Shown here: in pieces, positions 1-8,489 of the stretch
Numbering within the stretch: position 1 is the stretch's first letter
How the letters are laid out: each line of letters begins with the position of its first letter
Origin: Rhodococcoides trifolii
GTDB taxonomy: Bacteria > Actinomycetota > Actinomycetes > Mycobacteriales > Mycobacteriaceae
NCBI RefSeq assembly: GCF_014635345.1
Contig: NZ_BMCU01000001.1
Coordinates: forward strand, 62,001-126,000
Reading direction: 5' to 3'
Length of the DNA stretch: 64,000 nt
Translations under genes and position numbers: made by a program
Notes under the pieces: model-generated
What the model was told of the DNA's origin: nothing
Database searches by the model: none
The model's input: only the letters and a program-made list of their open reading frames with translations

Positions 1-327
1 GACGGCTGCGCGATACGAATCGGCGCCCGCCGCCCGGTCGACCGGAATGTGCTTCAGCGCGCGCATTATCGGGCCGGAGATCTTGTTGTCGAAGACCTCC
101 TTCTTGGCCATGAACCGGATGTAGCGCTTGACCGAGCGTGGTGCGATGCCCGCGTAGGTGAAGTCCAGGTAACCGGTGTGATTGACGGCGATCACCGCGC
201 CACCCCTGGCGGGGATGTTGTTCTCGCCCGTGATCGTGAACTTCAGGCCCTCCGCTGCAAAGACGGTGCGGGCGATGCCGATGACGGTGCGGTAGACGGG
301 TTCCACGGATGCAGCGTAACCGCTCAT
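1..327 (-). CDS. Lysophospholipid acyltransferase (PlsC family), C-terminus outside the window
   Basis: The reverse strand reads open from an ATG at 327 to the window edge (109 codons). It begins MSGYAASVEPVYR and carries NHTGYLD near residue 50, the NHX4D catalytic box of glycerolipid acyltransferases, followed by a basic KRYIRFMAKKEVF segment that matches the second block of PlsC-type 1-acylglycerol-3-phosphate acyltransferases. These enzymes move an acyl chain from acyl-CoA or acyl-ACP to a lysophospholipid or other hydroxyl acceptor at the membrane; the exact acceptor cannot be told. About half the protein lies beyond base 1. It is divergent from the VOC gene, 42 bases apart. Confidence 0.85.
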   Translation of the reverse strand, partial: MSGYAASVEPVYRTVIGIARTVFAAEGLKFTITGENNIPARGGAVIAVNHTGYLDFTYAGIAPRSVKRYIRFMAKKEVFDNKISGPIMRALKHIPVDRAAGADSYRAAV

Positions 328-369
328 TCGTACAAGGCGGCCGAGCTCGACGCTTTCTACCGTGAGTTC

Positions 370-741
370 ATGCATCCGCAACCGATGATCGCCGTCTCGG
401 ACATCGACGCCTCTCGATCTTGGTACCGAGTCACGTTGGGCCTGGTCAGCGGACACGGAGGGCACGACTACGAGCAACTTCTGTTCGACGCGACGATGGT
501 CCTCCAGTTGCACCGGCTGGACGAGACCCATCACCACGAGCCGATCGGCGCCGCGGGGACACCCCTCGGAAACGGTGTTGCCTTGTGGTTCGCGGCAGCG
601 GACTTCGATCAGGCGACGGACCGCATACGCGCAGCCGACCCCGTGGTGGTCACCGAAGCCCACCACAATCCCAATGCCGGTCACCGCGAGATCTGGATTC
701 GAGATCCCGACGGGTACCTGGTGGTCGTCGCAGGAACATGA
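370..741 (+). CDS. VOC (glyoxalase/dioxygenase fold) family protein
   Basis: A 123-residue single-module VOC protein: N-terminal MIAVSDIDASRSWYR, a central EQLLFD/VLQLHRL strand pair and a C-terminal EIWIRDPDGYLVVVA, the usual beta-alpha-beta-beta-beta halves. Members bind a metal and act as lyases, dioxygenases or resistance proteins; the substrate cannot be predicted. The reading frame is open further upstream, but that part is antisense to the acyltransferase. The ATG at 370 is chosen because TACCGT (358-363) lies six bases before it, the spacing of a leaderless -10 box, and no Shine-Dalgarno is present. Confidence 0.8.
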   Translation: MHPQPMIAVSDIDASRSWYRVTLGLVSGHGGHDYEQLLFDATMVLQLHRLDETHHHEPIGAAGTPLGNGVALWFAAADFDQATDRIRAADPVVVTEAHHNPNAGHREIWIRDPDGYLVVVAGT

Positions 742-745
742 GATC

Positions 746-1885
746 TCAGCGCGGCGCCGGAACCCACTTCCGCGCCGCGAGAGCCAGACCCAGAGTGGGC
801 ACAGCGAGTGCTCCCACGAGCGGGATCAGTGCGGTAACCGTGGATCCCGTCGCCACGTACGCGAAGACGGCGACCGCGACCGCCTCGGACAGAAAGCCGG
901 ACACCGACGTCACCGTGGCACGTGCCTCACCCTCGATCGAATCCTGTAATCGTGCCTCGGCGACGATCACGACGTTGTACATCAGTCCGTATGCCACTGC
1001 GAGAGCGATGAATCCGCCGATCTGCCCCGATACGGGCACCTCCGCGAGCGCCACCGACGCGACGCCGAGCATCACCGCGACCGTTCGATTCGACATGCGC
1101 GACGTCCGGCCGGCAACCGCGGTACCGAGCGCCTGGGCGGTCGCGGGAAGTGCGACGAGAAGCGCGGCGCCGGTGAGGGATGCGCCTTCGTCGTCCGCCG
1201 CGAGAGGGAAGTACTCGTCGAACGCCAGCAGGCCGGTCAGCATCGCGACGAAGAGCACCGCGCGCCGTACGACCCTGTGTCGCGCCGCCTCCCCGACCCC
1301 CTCCCGGAGCATTGCGAGGTACGAGGCACTGTCGTCGCCGAAGTAGGCGGGAGGGTCGGGGAATCCAGCGGCGATCGCAGCTTGGACCAGAACGACTGCG
1401 ACACTGACCCATCCGACGAGCTGTAGGCCGTTCTCCAGGGTCAGAATCGGGGCGGCGACGAGGTAGGCGAGCACGGTCGTCACCATCGACGTCGCTTCCG
1501 CGATGCCCATCAGCCCGGCGTAGGAGTCGGGCCGACCCTGACGAACCAACTCGTCGTAGACGAGCGCCTGGTAGGTACCGGAGACGACGGCGGTGCTCGC
1601 CCCCCAGAGCACGAACCCTGCCGCGAACCACCAGTACGACGTGCCGACGGTGAACGCGGCAAAGGCGGCCGACACGAGGAGTGACGCAAAGACCATCAGT
1701 GCGCGCCGCGAGTAACTGTCGGCCCATGCGCCGGACGGGATTTCGAGAACGAACGCGGTCATCGACCACACGACGAACAACGTCGAGATCTGCGCGGTAT
1801 CGAGCCCGTTGTCTCGGAAGACGATGGCGTACACCGCGTAGAGCGGCACAATTTCGCCCACAGCCGAGTAGGCAACCGTGCGCAC
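746..1885 (-). CDS. MFS transporter
   Basis: A 379-residue polytopic membrane protein with about 12 hydrophobic segments. Loop 2-3 has SGAWADSYSRRALMVFAS, the MFS motif A (G-x-x-x-D-x-x-x-R-R). It probably works as a drug or metabolite/proton antiporter; the substrate is unknown. The start is a GTG at 1885; an in-frame ATG further out runs into a stop after two codons, so no longer start exists nearby. It ends four bases after the convergent VOC gene and is divergent from the sugar O-acetyltransferase. Confidence 0.85.
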   Translation of the reverse strand: MRTVAYSAVGEIVPLYAVYAIVFRDNGLDTAQISTLFVVWSMTAFVLEIPSGAWADSYSRRALMVFASLLVSAAFAAFTVGTSYWWFAAGFVLWGASTAVVSGTYQALVYDELVRQGRPDSYAGLMGIAEATSMVTTVLAYLVAAPILTLENGLQLVGWVSVAVVLVQAAIAAGFPDPPAYFGDDSASYLAMLREGVGEAARHRVVRRAVLFVAMLTGLLAFDEYFPLAADDEGASLTGAALLVALPATAQALGTAVAGRTSRMSNRTVAVMLGVASVALAEVPVSGQIGGFIALAVAYGLMYNVVIVAEARLQDSIEGEARATVTSVSGFLSEAVAVAVFAYVATGSTVTALIPLVGALAVPTLGLALAARKWVPAPR

Positions 1886-1971
1886 GTCGAAGGCATTGGG
1901 GCGTCGTCAAAGCATGGGCCGATGGTAGGACATCCGTGTGCACGACACCAGAGGTTTGTAGCGTGGTGTCC

Positions 1972-2538
1972 ATGGCTACCGATCCCCGCACCGCACGCGA
2001 GCGTATGACCGCCGGCGAGAGTTACCGCACCGCAGGTACCGAACTGATCGAAGATTACTGCGCTGCAGACGAACTCATTATCGAATACAACGCGACATCG
2101 GCGCGGCAACGGGCCGAACGACACGACATTCTGGAACGGTTGCTTGCCGAGGTCGGGGACGACGTGTCCATCCGCCCGCCGCTGCGGGTCGACTACGGGT
2201 ACAACATCCGAGTCGGGTCGAGGACGTTCGTGAACTTCGGCCTGGTCGCACTCGACGTCACACCCATCACGATCGGCGACGACGTTCAGATCGGTCCGAA
2301 CGTCCAACTGCTGACGCCGACGCATCCGCTCGATCCGATGGAACGGCGCGAGGGGTGGGAGGCCGGTGCCCCGATCACGATCGGCGACAACGTGTGGCTC
2401 GGCGGCGGGGTGATCGTGTGCCCCGGCGTCAGCATCGGGGCGAACAGCGTGATCGGCGCCGGGTCGGTGGTCACCAGGGATGTTCCCGCGAACTCGGTGG
2501 CCGTGGGGAATCCGGCACGGGTGATCAAGACGGTGTGA
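1972..2538 (+). CDS. Sugar O-acetyltransferase (maltose/galactoside acetyltransferase, NodL/Maa type)
   Basis: A 188-residue protein with the N-terminal Mac domain (MTAGESYRTAGTELIEDY) followed by left-handed beta-helix hexapeptide repeats (ITIGDDVQIGPNV, ITIGDNVWLGGGVIVCPGV, SIGANSVIGAGSVV). THPLD near residue 116 holds the catalytic histidine of the maltose acetyltransferase family, which acetylates sugars from acetyl-CoA as a trimer in the cytosol. The ATG at 1972 follows TAGCGT (1959-1964) by seven bases, a leaderless arrangement; the open frame upstream overlaps the MFS gene antisense and is not coding. Confidence 0.88.
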   Translation: MATDPRTARERMTAGESYRTAGTELIEDYCAADELIIEYNATSARQRAERHDILERLLAEVGDDVSIRPPLRVDYGYNIRVGSRTFVNFGLVALDVTPITIGDDVQIGPNVQLLTPTHPLDPMERREGWEAGAPITIGDNVWLGGGVIVCPGVSIGANSVIGAGSVVTRDVPANSVAVGNPARVIKTV

Positions 2539-2635
2539 GCCGTCGCCTGCGCTGACGCGGCCGACAGCATTCACAGGTCGGAGGCATTCTGGCGGTACAC
2601 ATTTCGCGAGTCGTGGCGTCGACCTGGCGCGGCGA

Positions 2636-2664
2636 CGGTGAGTCGCCCGTCGAGCGACTCACCG
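2636..2664. terminator. Bidirectional hairpin terminator between convergent genes
   Basis: A perfect 11-bp stem (2636-2646 with 2654-2664) and a 7-nt loop lie between the 3' ends of the acetyltransferase (+) and the subtilisin-like protease (-). There is no T tract, as is common in high-GC actinobacteria. Confidence 0.65.
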
Positions 2665-2677
2665 TGCACACCGTCGT

Positions 2678-3895
2678 TCACCGAGGTGCGCTGGCCAGTC
2701 CCGCACCGATGTCCAACGTCGGGAGCGGCAGTGTCTCGGACGTGGAGGCCAACTCGTCCCACAGGTCGCGTCCGCGCTTGCCCGTTGCCTGCGCGTACAA
2801 CGCCGCGATGCCCGCCACGTGCGGCGTCGCCATCGACGTCCCGCTGATGGACCGGTAGCGGTCCGGCATCGGCCAGGACGAGTAGACGTCCAGACCGGGA
2901 CCTGCGATGTCGATCTCACCGCCGCCGATAGGGTTGGTGCGCGCCGAGAAGGAAGCAATCCGCAGGTCCGACGCCAGCGCCGCGACGGCCATGATGGTGG
3001 TGGCGTTCGCGGGGCTGCCCACGAACCCGGGATCACCCGGTCGGTGCGCGTTGTTGCCGGCCGCGGCGATGATGAGCACTCCCGCTGCGAGCGCGCGGCG
3101 TCCGATCGTCTCGTACGCCACGACCTGCTCGCGCACGTTGGCGCCGAGCGACATCGAGATCACCGCACACCCCTGCGACATCGCCCACTCGATACCGGCG
3201 ATGATGCCGGTATCGGTGCCGGATCCGGCGTTGCTGAGGACTTTGCCGACGTAGATGGACGCACCTGTCGCCACGCCGTAGCGCCGTCCGGTGCCGGGAG
3301 TCTTCGGCCCACACGAGGTGCCGACGCAATGCGTTCCGTGTCCGTTCCTGTCCTGGACTTCCTCGCCGGGCACGAAGGACCGCGACACGATCGGCCGTCC
3401 CACGTAGTCCGGGTGAGTAAGATCGAAGCCCGTGTCGAGAACGGCCACACGGACGCCGCTGCCGTCGTAGGGGGAACTGCTGGCGCGGGTGGCCTGGAGG
3501 CCCCAGGTGTATCGGCCGGTGTCCGCGAGGTGGGTGTCCGCCGCAGACGCGTGCTCCGACCGGGTGGTGGCCGGGGCTACGAGAGCGCGGATGACGTGCT
3601 CCGGTTCGATGGCGAGGATGACGGTGTCGCCGTTCACGTCCATCGATTCGGCCTGTGCCGCGGAGACGGTGGCGACCGCGATGCCGAGTTGTTCGAAGAT
3701 CACCGCGTCGGCCGGCATCGCTTCCGCACCGCCGAGCGAGTCCGAGTCGACGTCCTCGCTCGACGCGACGCTGGATACGCCGGCGATGTTCCGCAGAGCT
3801 GCGGCGCGTTGCTCGGGCGTGCTGTCATCGGTGAAGGTGACGATGTGCCGACCGGTGGGTTCGTCAGTGAGAGTGGCTGTTTCGGTGTCGATCAT
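2678..3895 (-). CDS. Subtilisin-like (S8) serine protease without signal peptide
   Basis: A 405-residue peptidase S8. The triad is clear: Asp154 in AVLDTGFD, His186 in NGHGTHCVG and Ser354 in SGTSMATPHVAG, with the oxyanion Asn281 in AAAGNN. Residues 15-110 look like an inhibitor-I9-type propeptide (GRHIVTFTDDSTPEQ). There is no Sec or Tat signal and no C-terminal membrane anchor, so it is not a mycosin of a type VII system; it either acts in the cytosol or leaves by another route. The ATG at 3895 is 34 bases after the stop of the trypsin-like protease on the same strand, so the two are probably co-transcribed. Substrate unknown. Confidence 0.9.
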   Translation of the reverse strand: MIDTETATLTDEPTGRHIVTFTDDSTPEQRAAALRNIAGVSSVASSEDVDSDSLGGAEAMPADAVIFEQLGIAVATVSAAQAESMDVNGDTVILAIEPEHVIRALVAPATTRSEHASAADTHLADTGRYTWGLQATRASSSPYDGSGVRVAVLDTGFDLTHPDYVGRPIVSRSFVPGEEVQDRNGHGTHCVGTSCGPKTPGTGRRYGVATGASIYVGKVLSNAGSGTDTGIIAGIEWAMSQGCAVISMSLGANVREQVVAYETIGRRALAAGVLIIAAAGNNAHRPGDPGFVGSPANATTIMAVAALASDLRIASFSARTNPIGGGEIDIAGPGLDVYSSWPMPDRYRSISGTSMATPHVAGIAALYAQATGKRGRDLWDELASTSETLPLPTLDIGAGLASAPR

Positions 3896-3929
3896 GACTG
3901 TGTCCTTGTCGTTGGTGGGATGTGGTCGG

Positions 3930-4820
3930 TCATGCCGGCCAAGTGGCATAGCCGTACTTGACGAGGTCGACCATCGGGCTTCCGCCTGCGAAGACGACGC
4001 GGGTCGGGTCGAGTCCGTCCTTCTCCTGGCCGCTGCAGACTGCGACCACGGACGGTCCTTCGTTCGGCAGCCACAGCGGTCCGCCGGACCAACCGGGGCC
4101 CAGGTCGACACGGGTGGCGAACTCGAGCTCGCGACCGGGGTTGTCGTCGTCGATGTCACGGATGCCCATGTCGAGCTCGACTGCGGGACGCCCCTGGTAC
4201 GTGCCCGGGTAGCCGGAGGACACGTAGCGCCGCGCGTACAGCTCGTCCTCGGTGCGGAAGGAACTGGCGCCCATCCACCCCAACGCGCGGCCGAGGGGCT
4301 GGTACAGCTTGCAGATGATGTAGTCGTGACCGTTGGGAATGTCCTGCGGGCTGAAGCCGTGATACGCCTGCACGTACGAGCTGCCGAAGGGTGCCGTGCC
4401 GCTCCGATAGGCCGGGGTGAACTCCATGAACCAGGACGCGGATCCCCAGGGAGCGACGTGCCCCGCGGTGAGCAATAGGTTGGGTCCGACGAGCACACCG
4501 GATCCACTCTTGCCGTTGCTGTTTCGGACGTAGCCGACCGTGCACATCGGGTAGATCAGGGGATTGGGTTCCTCGTGCACGAGAGGCTCGTAGAACGTCT
4601 CTCCGTCGATCTCGAATGTACCGACGACGGTGGGCGATTCGGCTCGTGCCCACGGTGGGCAGAAACCGGAGGTGCTCGAGCCGGGCATGTCGGTGCCGCT
4701 CGACAATGCACTCGGGTCGACTCGGGACTGCTCCTGCCCGGGAATCACGGACAGCAGTTCCTTAATGTCGTCGGGGATCGAATCGAGTTCGTGCAGTTGG
4801 TCTGTCGGTAGTGCGCTCAT
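3930..4820 (-). CDS. Trypsin-like (S1/V8-type) serine protease without signal peptide
   Basis: A 296-residue chymotrypsin-fold protease. His121 lies in LTAGHV, Asp166 in NGHDYIICKL and Ser245 in GPGWSGGPLW, in the expected order and spacing. The first ~65 residues are acidic and Pro/Ser rich with no hydrophobic core, so there is no Sec signal; this part may be a propeptide or a docking segment. Four cysteines (54, 93, 170 and one near 262) could form disulfides if it is exported. It is followed at 34 bases by the S8 protease. A strong inverted repeat stands just upstream of its ATG. It could process the neighbouring zymogen or share its substrate; that is inference only. Confidence 0.88.
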   Translation of the reverse strand: MSALPTDQLHELDSIPDDIKELLSVIPGQEQSRVDPSALSSGTDMPGSSTSGFCPPWARAESPTVVGTFEIDGETFYEPLVHEEPNPLIYPMCTVGYVRNSNGKSGSGVLVGPNLLLTAGHVAPWGSASWFMEFTPAYRSGTAPFGSSYVQAYHGFSPQDIPNGHDYIICKLYQPLGRALGWMGASSFRTEDELYARRYVSSGYPGTYQGRPAVELDMGIRDIDDDNPGRELEFATRVDLGPGWSGGPLWLPNEGPSVVAVCSGQEKDGLDPTRVVFAGGSPMVDLVKYGYATWPA

Positions 4821-4830
4821 CAGAACTCCT

Positions 4831-4868
4831 ACTCGTCGGTCGTCACCGAGATGGTGACGACCACGAGT
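4831..4868. promoter_or_regulatory. Long inverted repeat upstream of the protease pair
   Basis: Left arm 4831-4847 pairs with right arm 4853-4868: a perfect 10-bp inner stem (4838-4847/4853-4862), one bulged C at 4837 and a further 6-bp outer stem. The spacer is 5 nt. It ends 11 bases before the start codon of the trypsin-like protease and 84-121 bases after the serS stop. It could be the serS terminator or an operator/5'-leader hairpin for the protease operon. Confidence 0.6.
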
Positions 4869-4951
4869 CTGAATTTCCGATCGGGGTGGAACACGCGTAG
4901 TGCGCTACGCGATTTCCCGGGCCGCGCGACGCGATACGCGGGTCGGGCGAC

Positions 4952-6211
4952 CTAGCGTGGCGGCCGCAACACGTCGGTGCCGACGAACGGAACCAACGCC
5001 TCCGGGATCCGTACACTGCCGTCGGACTGCTGGTGGTTCTCGAGGATGGCCGAGATCCACCGCGTCGTCGCGAGCGTCCCGTTCAATGTTGCTGCGGTCT
5101 GCGGCTTTCCGGTGTCGTCGCGGTAGCGCACCGACAACCGACGGGCCTGGAACGTGGTGCAGTTGGACGTCGAGGTCAGCTCGCGGTACGTGTTCTGCGT
5201 GGGAAGCCATGCCTCACAATCGAATTTGCGGGCCGCCGACGACCCGAGGTCGCCGCCCGCGGTGTCGATGACCCGGTAGGGCACCTCGATGGCGGCGAGC
5301 ATTTCCTTTTCCCACCCGAGCAGGCGCTGGTGTTCGGCGTCGGCATCCTCGGGACGGCAGTAGACGAACATTTCGACCTTGTCGAACTGGTGGACGCGAA
5401 TGATGCCGCGGGTGTCCTTGCCGTAGCTGCCCGCTTCACGTCGGAAGCACGACGACCAGCCCGCGTACCGCTTCGGCCCGTCGTTCAGCTCAAGGATCTC
5501 GCCCGAATGATAGCCCGCGAGAGGCACTTCCGATGTTCCGACGAGGTACAGGTCGTCCTCGTCCAGGTGGTAGATCTCGGCAGAGTGCGCGCCGAGGAAA
5601 CCGGTGCCGGCCATGATCTCGGGCCGCACCAACACGGGCGGTATCACCATCGTGAAACCGTTCTTGACGGCCTTCTGCGCTGCCATCTGCAGCAATCCGA
5701 GCTGGAGGAGAGCGCCGTATCCGGTCAGGAAGTAGAAGCGCGCGCCGGAGACCTTGGCGCCGCGCTCCATGTCGATGATCCCGAGCGCCTCACCGATCTC
5801 GAGGTGATCTTTCGGGTTCTCGATCGCGGGGGGCTCACCGACGGTTTCGAGCGTCACGAAATCCTGCTCGCCGCCCGCCGGAGCACCGTCCTGCACGATG
5901 TTGGAGATCGCGCGATGCGCCGCGTCCAGAGCCGCGTCGCCGACGCCCTGCGCCGCCTCGGCTTCCTTGACCTTCGCCGCCAGAGCCGACGCACCTTCGA
6001 GCAGAGCGGGTCGCTCCTCCGGGCTCGCCTTGCCGACCGTCTTTCCGAGCGCCTTCTGTTCGGCACGGAGGTTGTCGGCCGCCAGAACCGCCGCCCGACG
6101 GGCGGCGTCGGCCTCGAGCAACGCGTCGACGAGGGACGGATCCTCCCCGCGGGTGCGCTGCGACTCGCGGACTGCTTCGGGGTTCTCGCGTACGAATTTG
6201 AGGTCGATCAC
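4952..6211 (-). CDS. serS: Seryl-tRNA synthetase
   Basis: A 419-residue class II aminoacyl-tRNA synthetase charging tRNA-Ser (and tRNA-Sec where present) with serine. Residues 1-105 form the long antiparallel coiled-coil tRNA-binding arm ([14 protein letters not shown] start is typical). Motif 2 is [17 protein letters not shown] near 247-265 and motif 3 lies near 372-405 ([20 protein letters not shown]). Length is normal. It stands beside the septum-formation gene as in M. tuberculosis (Rv3834c/Rv3835). Confidence 0.97.
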   Translation of the reverse strand: MIDLKFVRENPEAVRESQRTRGEDPSLVDALLEADAARRAAVLAADNLRAEQKALGKTVGKASPEERPALLEGASALAAKVKEAEAAQGVGDAALDAAHRAISNIVQDGAPAGGEQDFVTLETVGEPPAIENPKDHLEIGEALGIIDMERGAKVSGARFYFLTGYGALLQLGLLQMAAQKAVKNGFTMVIPPVLVRPEIMAGTGFLGAHSAEIYHLDEDDLYLVGTSEVPLAGYHSGEILELNDGPKRYAGWSSCFRREAGSYGKDTRGIIRVHQFDKVEMFVYCRPEDADAEHQRLLGWEKEMLAAIEVPYRVIDTAGGDLGSSAARKFDCEAWLPTQNTYRELTSTSNCTTFQARRLSVRYRDDTGKPQTAATLNGTLATTRWISAILENHQQSDGSVRIPEALVPFVGTDVLRPPR

Positions 6212-6221
6212 GGCGACGAGC

Positions 6222-6617
6222 CTAACGAGTCAACAAAGCCAGGTAGTCCTCGCGGCCGAACATGCGGGCAGCGTCGACGGCCGTCGGACTTCCCGCAGTC
6301 GCGTCCGCCCCAGCGTCGACCAAGGCACGCACCACGTCGTCCTCGCCCTTGAACACCGCTCCGGCCAGCGGTGTCTGTCCCTTGTCGTTCGCGAGATCGA
6401 CGTCGGCTCCGCGCTGGACCAGGGCAATCACCGTCGGCGCATGTCCGTGGTACGCGGCGAGCATGATCAAGGTGTCACCCGATTGGTTCGCCATGTCCAC
6501 CGGAACGCCGGCGTCGACGTAGGAGGCAAGGGCTGCCGTGTCACCCGATCGGGCCATGTCGAAAACGCGGGTCGCGAGATCCATGATCTCGTCGCTCGCC
6601 TCGTTGTGACCGGTCAT
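6222..6617 (-). CDS. Ankyrin-repeat protein
   Basis: A 131-residue soluble protein made almost entirely of ankyrin repeats: [40 protein letters not shown] and a degenerate last unit, after a helical cap ([21 protein letters not shown]). Ankyrin repeats mediate protein-protein contact; no partner can be named. It is ten bases upstream of serS on the same strand and probably co-transcribed with it. It is divergent from the next gene by 23 bases. TACTTT sits eight bases before its ATG. Confidence 0.85.
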   Translation of the reverse strand: MTGHNEASDEIMDLATRVFDMARSGDTAALASYVDAGVPVDMANQSGDTLIMLAAYHGHAPTVIALVQRGADVDLANDKGQTPLAGAVFKGEDDVVRALVDAGADATAGSPTAVDAARMFGREDYLALLTR

Positions 6618-6640
6618 ACCGCCACAAAGTACAGGCAGGC

Positions 6641-7762
6641 ATGATGGTGGTGATGTCCACCAAGCCTCGAGAGCCCGGCACCAACCGACCGTCCTCCGGC
6701 CTGCCCGGGGTCAACCGACCGGCCTCCGGCCTGCCCGCTGCCTCGGCCGGCACCGCCCGCCGGACACTGGCGCTGTTCGCTCTCGGCGCGATCGTGGCGG
6801 CGGTGGTCACCCTCGTCGTCTCGGGCGGGTTCGGGCAGGGAACGTCCCTGGCGACGGAGGCAGGACCGGCGGCAGTCGCAGCCAAGGACAGCTCGTTCGG
6901 TTCCGCGGAGCCCGGGGAATGTCTGCAATGGACGCCGACGGACGATCCGAACACCGACCGTCAGGACCTCACGACCGTCGCCTGCGCCCAACCGCACCGC
7001 TTCGAGGTGGCATCGAACGTCGACCTGTCGATGTTCCCCGGGGCCGAATTCGGGCCCACCGCGGCCTATCCCGACGGGGCTCGTTTCGCGTCCCTGCGCG
7101 ACGAACACTGCGTCTCGGCCGTCGAGGAGTACATGAGTGGCCGGTTCGACCCGACCGGTAAGTACAGCGTCGGGTTGATGTACCCCAGCCAAATGGGATG
7201 GGCCGACGGCGAGCGCAGCATCAGGTGCGGCATCCAGCAGAGCGGTGCGACGAGCGCCTTGCAGACGATGGTGGGCGGCGTCGCGGATCAAGATCAGTCC
7301 ACGGTCTGGGACGCGGGAACGTGCGTCGGGATCGCGGCCGGAGTGCCCACCGATCCCGTCGACTGCTCGGAGCCGCACGCCTTCGAGGTGGTGTCGGTCG
7401 TCGACCTGACGCCCCAATTCCCGAACGGGCTCCCATCCGTCGACGACCAGGACAAATATCTGGAGCAGACATGTACGACGGCGGCGAACGACTACCTCGG
7501 TGATCCGGACGCTCTCCGCAACAAGACCCTGACGTTGTTCTGGGACAACGTCGACGCGTCGAGCTGGTTCGCCAACAGTCGACGCGTCAGCTGCTCGATC
7601 GGCAAGGAAGTCGAGTCCGGCGGCTTCTCGACCATCGTCGGTTCCGCCAGTGGCGACATCACCATCGACGGCGCAGCTCCGGTCGCCCCGCCTCCCCTCG
7701 CCGACGGTCGACGCCTCCCCACGCCGTTGCCGGGGGCCGCACCGTTCCAGAACGGAAACTGA
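6641..7762 (+). CDS. Septum-formation-domain membrane protein (Rv3835-like)
   Basis: A 373-residue single-pass protein. The first ~45 residues are cytosolic and contain a twice-repeated RPxSGLPG segment, then a transmembrane helix (LALFALGAIVAAVVTLVV), then a long extracytoplasmic part with two related halves. Each half has cysteine pairs around C-A-Q/S-E-P-H-x-F-E-V (CAQPHRFEVASNVDL and CSEPHAFEVVSVVDL), the hallmark of the actinobacterial septum-formation family (PF13845). Function is unproven. It is next to serS as in mycobacteria. An ATG at 6653 is an alternative start. Confidence 0.85.
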   Translation: MMVVMSTKPREPGTNRPSSGLPGVNRPASGLPAASAGTARRTLALFALGAIVAAVVTLVVSGGFGQGTSLATEAGPAAVAAKDSSFGSAEPGECLQWTPTDDPNTDRQDLTTVACAQPHRFEVASNVDLSMFPGAEFGPTAAYPDGARFASLRDEHCVSAVEEYMSGRFDPTGKYSVGLMYPSQMGWADGERSIRCGIQQSGATSALQTMVGGVADQDQSTVWDAGTCVGIAAGVPTDPVDCSEPHAFEVVSVVDLTPQFPNGLPSVDDQDKYLEQTCTTAANDYLGDPDALRNKTLTLFWDNVDASSWFANSRRVSCSIGKEVESGGFSTIVGSASGDITIDGAAPVAPPPLADGRRLPTPLPGAAPFQNGN

Positions 7763-7763
7763 C

Positions 7764-8108
7764 GTGCCGGTCGACATGACCGAGGCCGACTTCGAGAACG
7801 CCGTCGGCGACGCACTCGACACATTGCCGCACGAGCTCGCCCGCCACATGGACAACGTGGTGATCCTGGTCGAGGACCAGCACCCGACCGAAGACCTGTT
7901 GGGCTTGTACGAGGGCATCGCCCTGACCGAGCGGTACGAGTACAGCGGTCACCTTCCCGACGTCATCACCATCTACCGGCTCCCGATCCTCGACATGAGC
8001 GAGGACCTCGAGGACGCCAAACGCGAGATCGCCATCACCGTGGCCCACGAGATCGGCCACCACTTCGGAATCGACGACGAACGGCTCCACCAACTCGGAT
8101 TCGGCTGA
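7764..8108 (+). CDS. Minimal zinc metallopeptidase-like protein (Rv3836-like)
   Basis: A 114-residue protein ending in HEIGHHFGIDDERLHQLG, the HExxH zincin helix with a third acidic ligand, as in the small actinobacterial 'metallopeptidase family protein' group. It is leaderless of secretion signals, so probably cytosolic. The start is taken as GTG 7764, one base after the upstream stop; ATG 7776 is possible. A 6-bp hairpin (8115-8130) follows the gene and may end the transcript. Activity on any substrate is not established for the family as far as I know. Confidence 0.8.
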   Translation: MPVDMTEADFENAVGDALDTLPHELARHMDNVVILVEDQHPTEDLLGLYEGIALTERYEYSGHLPDVITIYRLPILDMSEDLEDAKREIAITVAHEIGHHFGIDDERLHQLGFG

Positions 8109-8174
8109 CCGGACGCGGAACCGTTTCCGCCGCGCGCGCGTCCAAGGGTGTGAGAGACGAAACGGGGTTCGTTC

Positions 8175-8489
8175 ATGTCCGGTCACATCCTTGTTCAACC
8201 CGAGGCCCTGCACGCCGCTGCGGCCGAACTCGACGCCGCAGCCGCCCGCCTCGAGACCAGTCTGTCGGTGAACGGTGTGGCACTGCGGCCACCGCCATCC
8301 GGGGCGGAGGAGGTGTCGTTCCTCGCGGCGGGCTACTTCGGCGCCCTGGCCGACGGTTTCTTCCCCGCAGCGCTCGCGTCCATCAGCGAACTGCACGAGG
8401 CGGCGGCCACGCTGCGAGCGCAGGCCGCGGGTTACGCGGACGGTGACCGCGTGTTCGGTGAGGCTCTGGCCGCGGGAGGGCCGCAATGA
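8175..8489 (+). CDS. PE-family type VII secretion substrate
   Basis: A 104-residue helical protein. QPEAL at residues 8-12 is the Pro-Glu motif, followed by an Ala-rich first helix (HAAAAELDAAAARLE), a turn, a second helix (FFPAALASISELHEAAATL) and YADGD near residue 90, which fits the general YxxxD/E export signal of ESX substrates. PE proteins pair with a PPE partner and leave through an ESX apparatus. Its stop overlaps the PPE start (ATGA), so the pair is translationally coupled. Confidence 0.85.
   Translation: MSGHILVQPEALHAAAAELDAAAARLETSLSVNGVALRPPPSGAEEVSFLAAGYFGALADGFFPAALASISELHEAAATLRAQAAGYADGDRVFGEALAAGGPQ

Noticed and set aside
2678..3895. S8 protease as a mycosin (MycP) of the ESX system
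   Set aside because: It has no signal peptide, no C-terminal membrane helix, and is not in an ecc gene cluster.
2819..3961. Long forward frame antisense to the two proteases
   Set aside because: Both reverse-strand genes have intact catalytic motifs; the forward frame is an Arg-rich shadow of high-GC coding DNA.
5033..6352. 439-codon forward frame across serS
   Set aside because: Antisense to a clear seryl-tRNA synthetase, with no recognisable domain.
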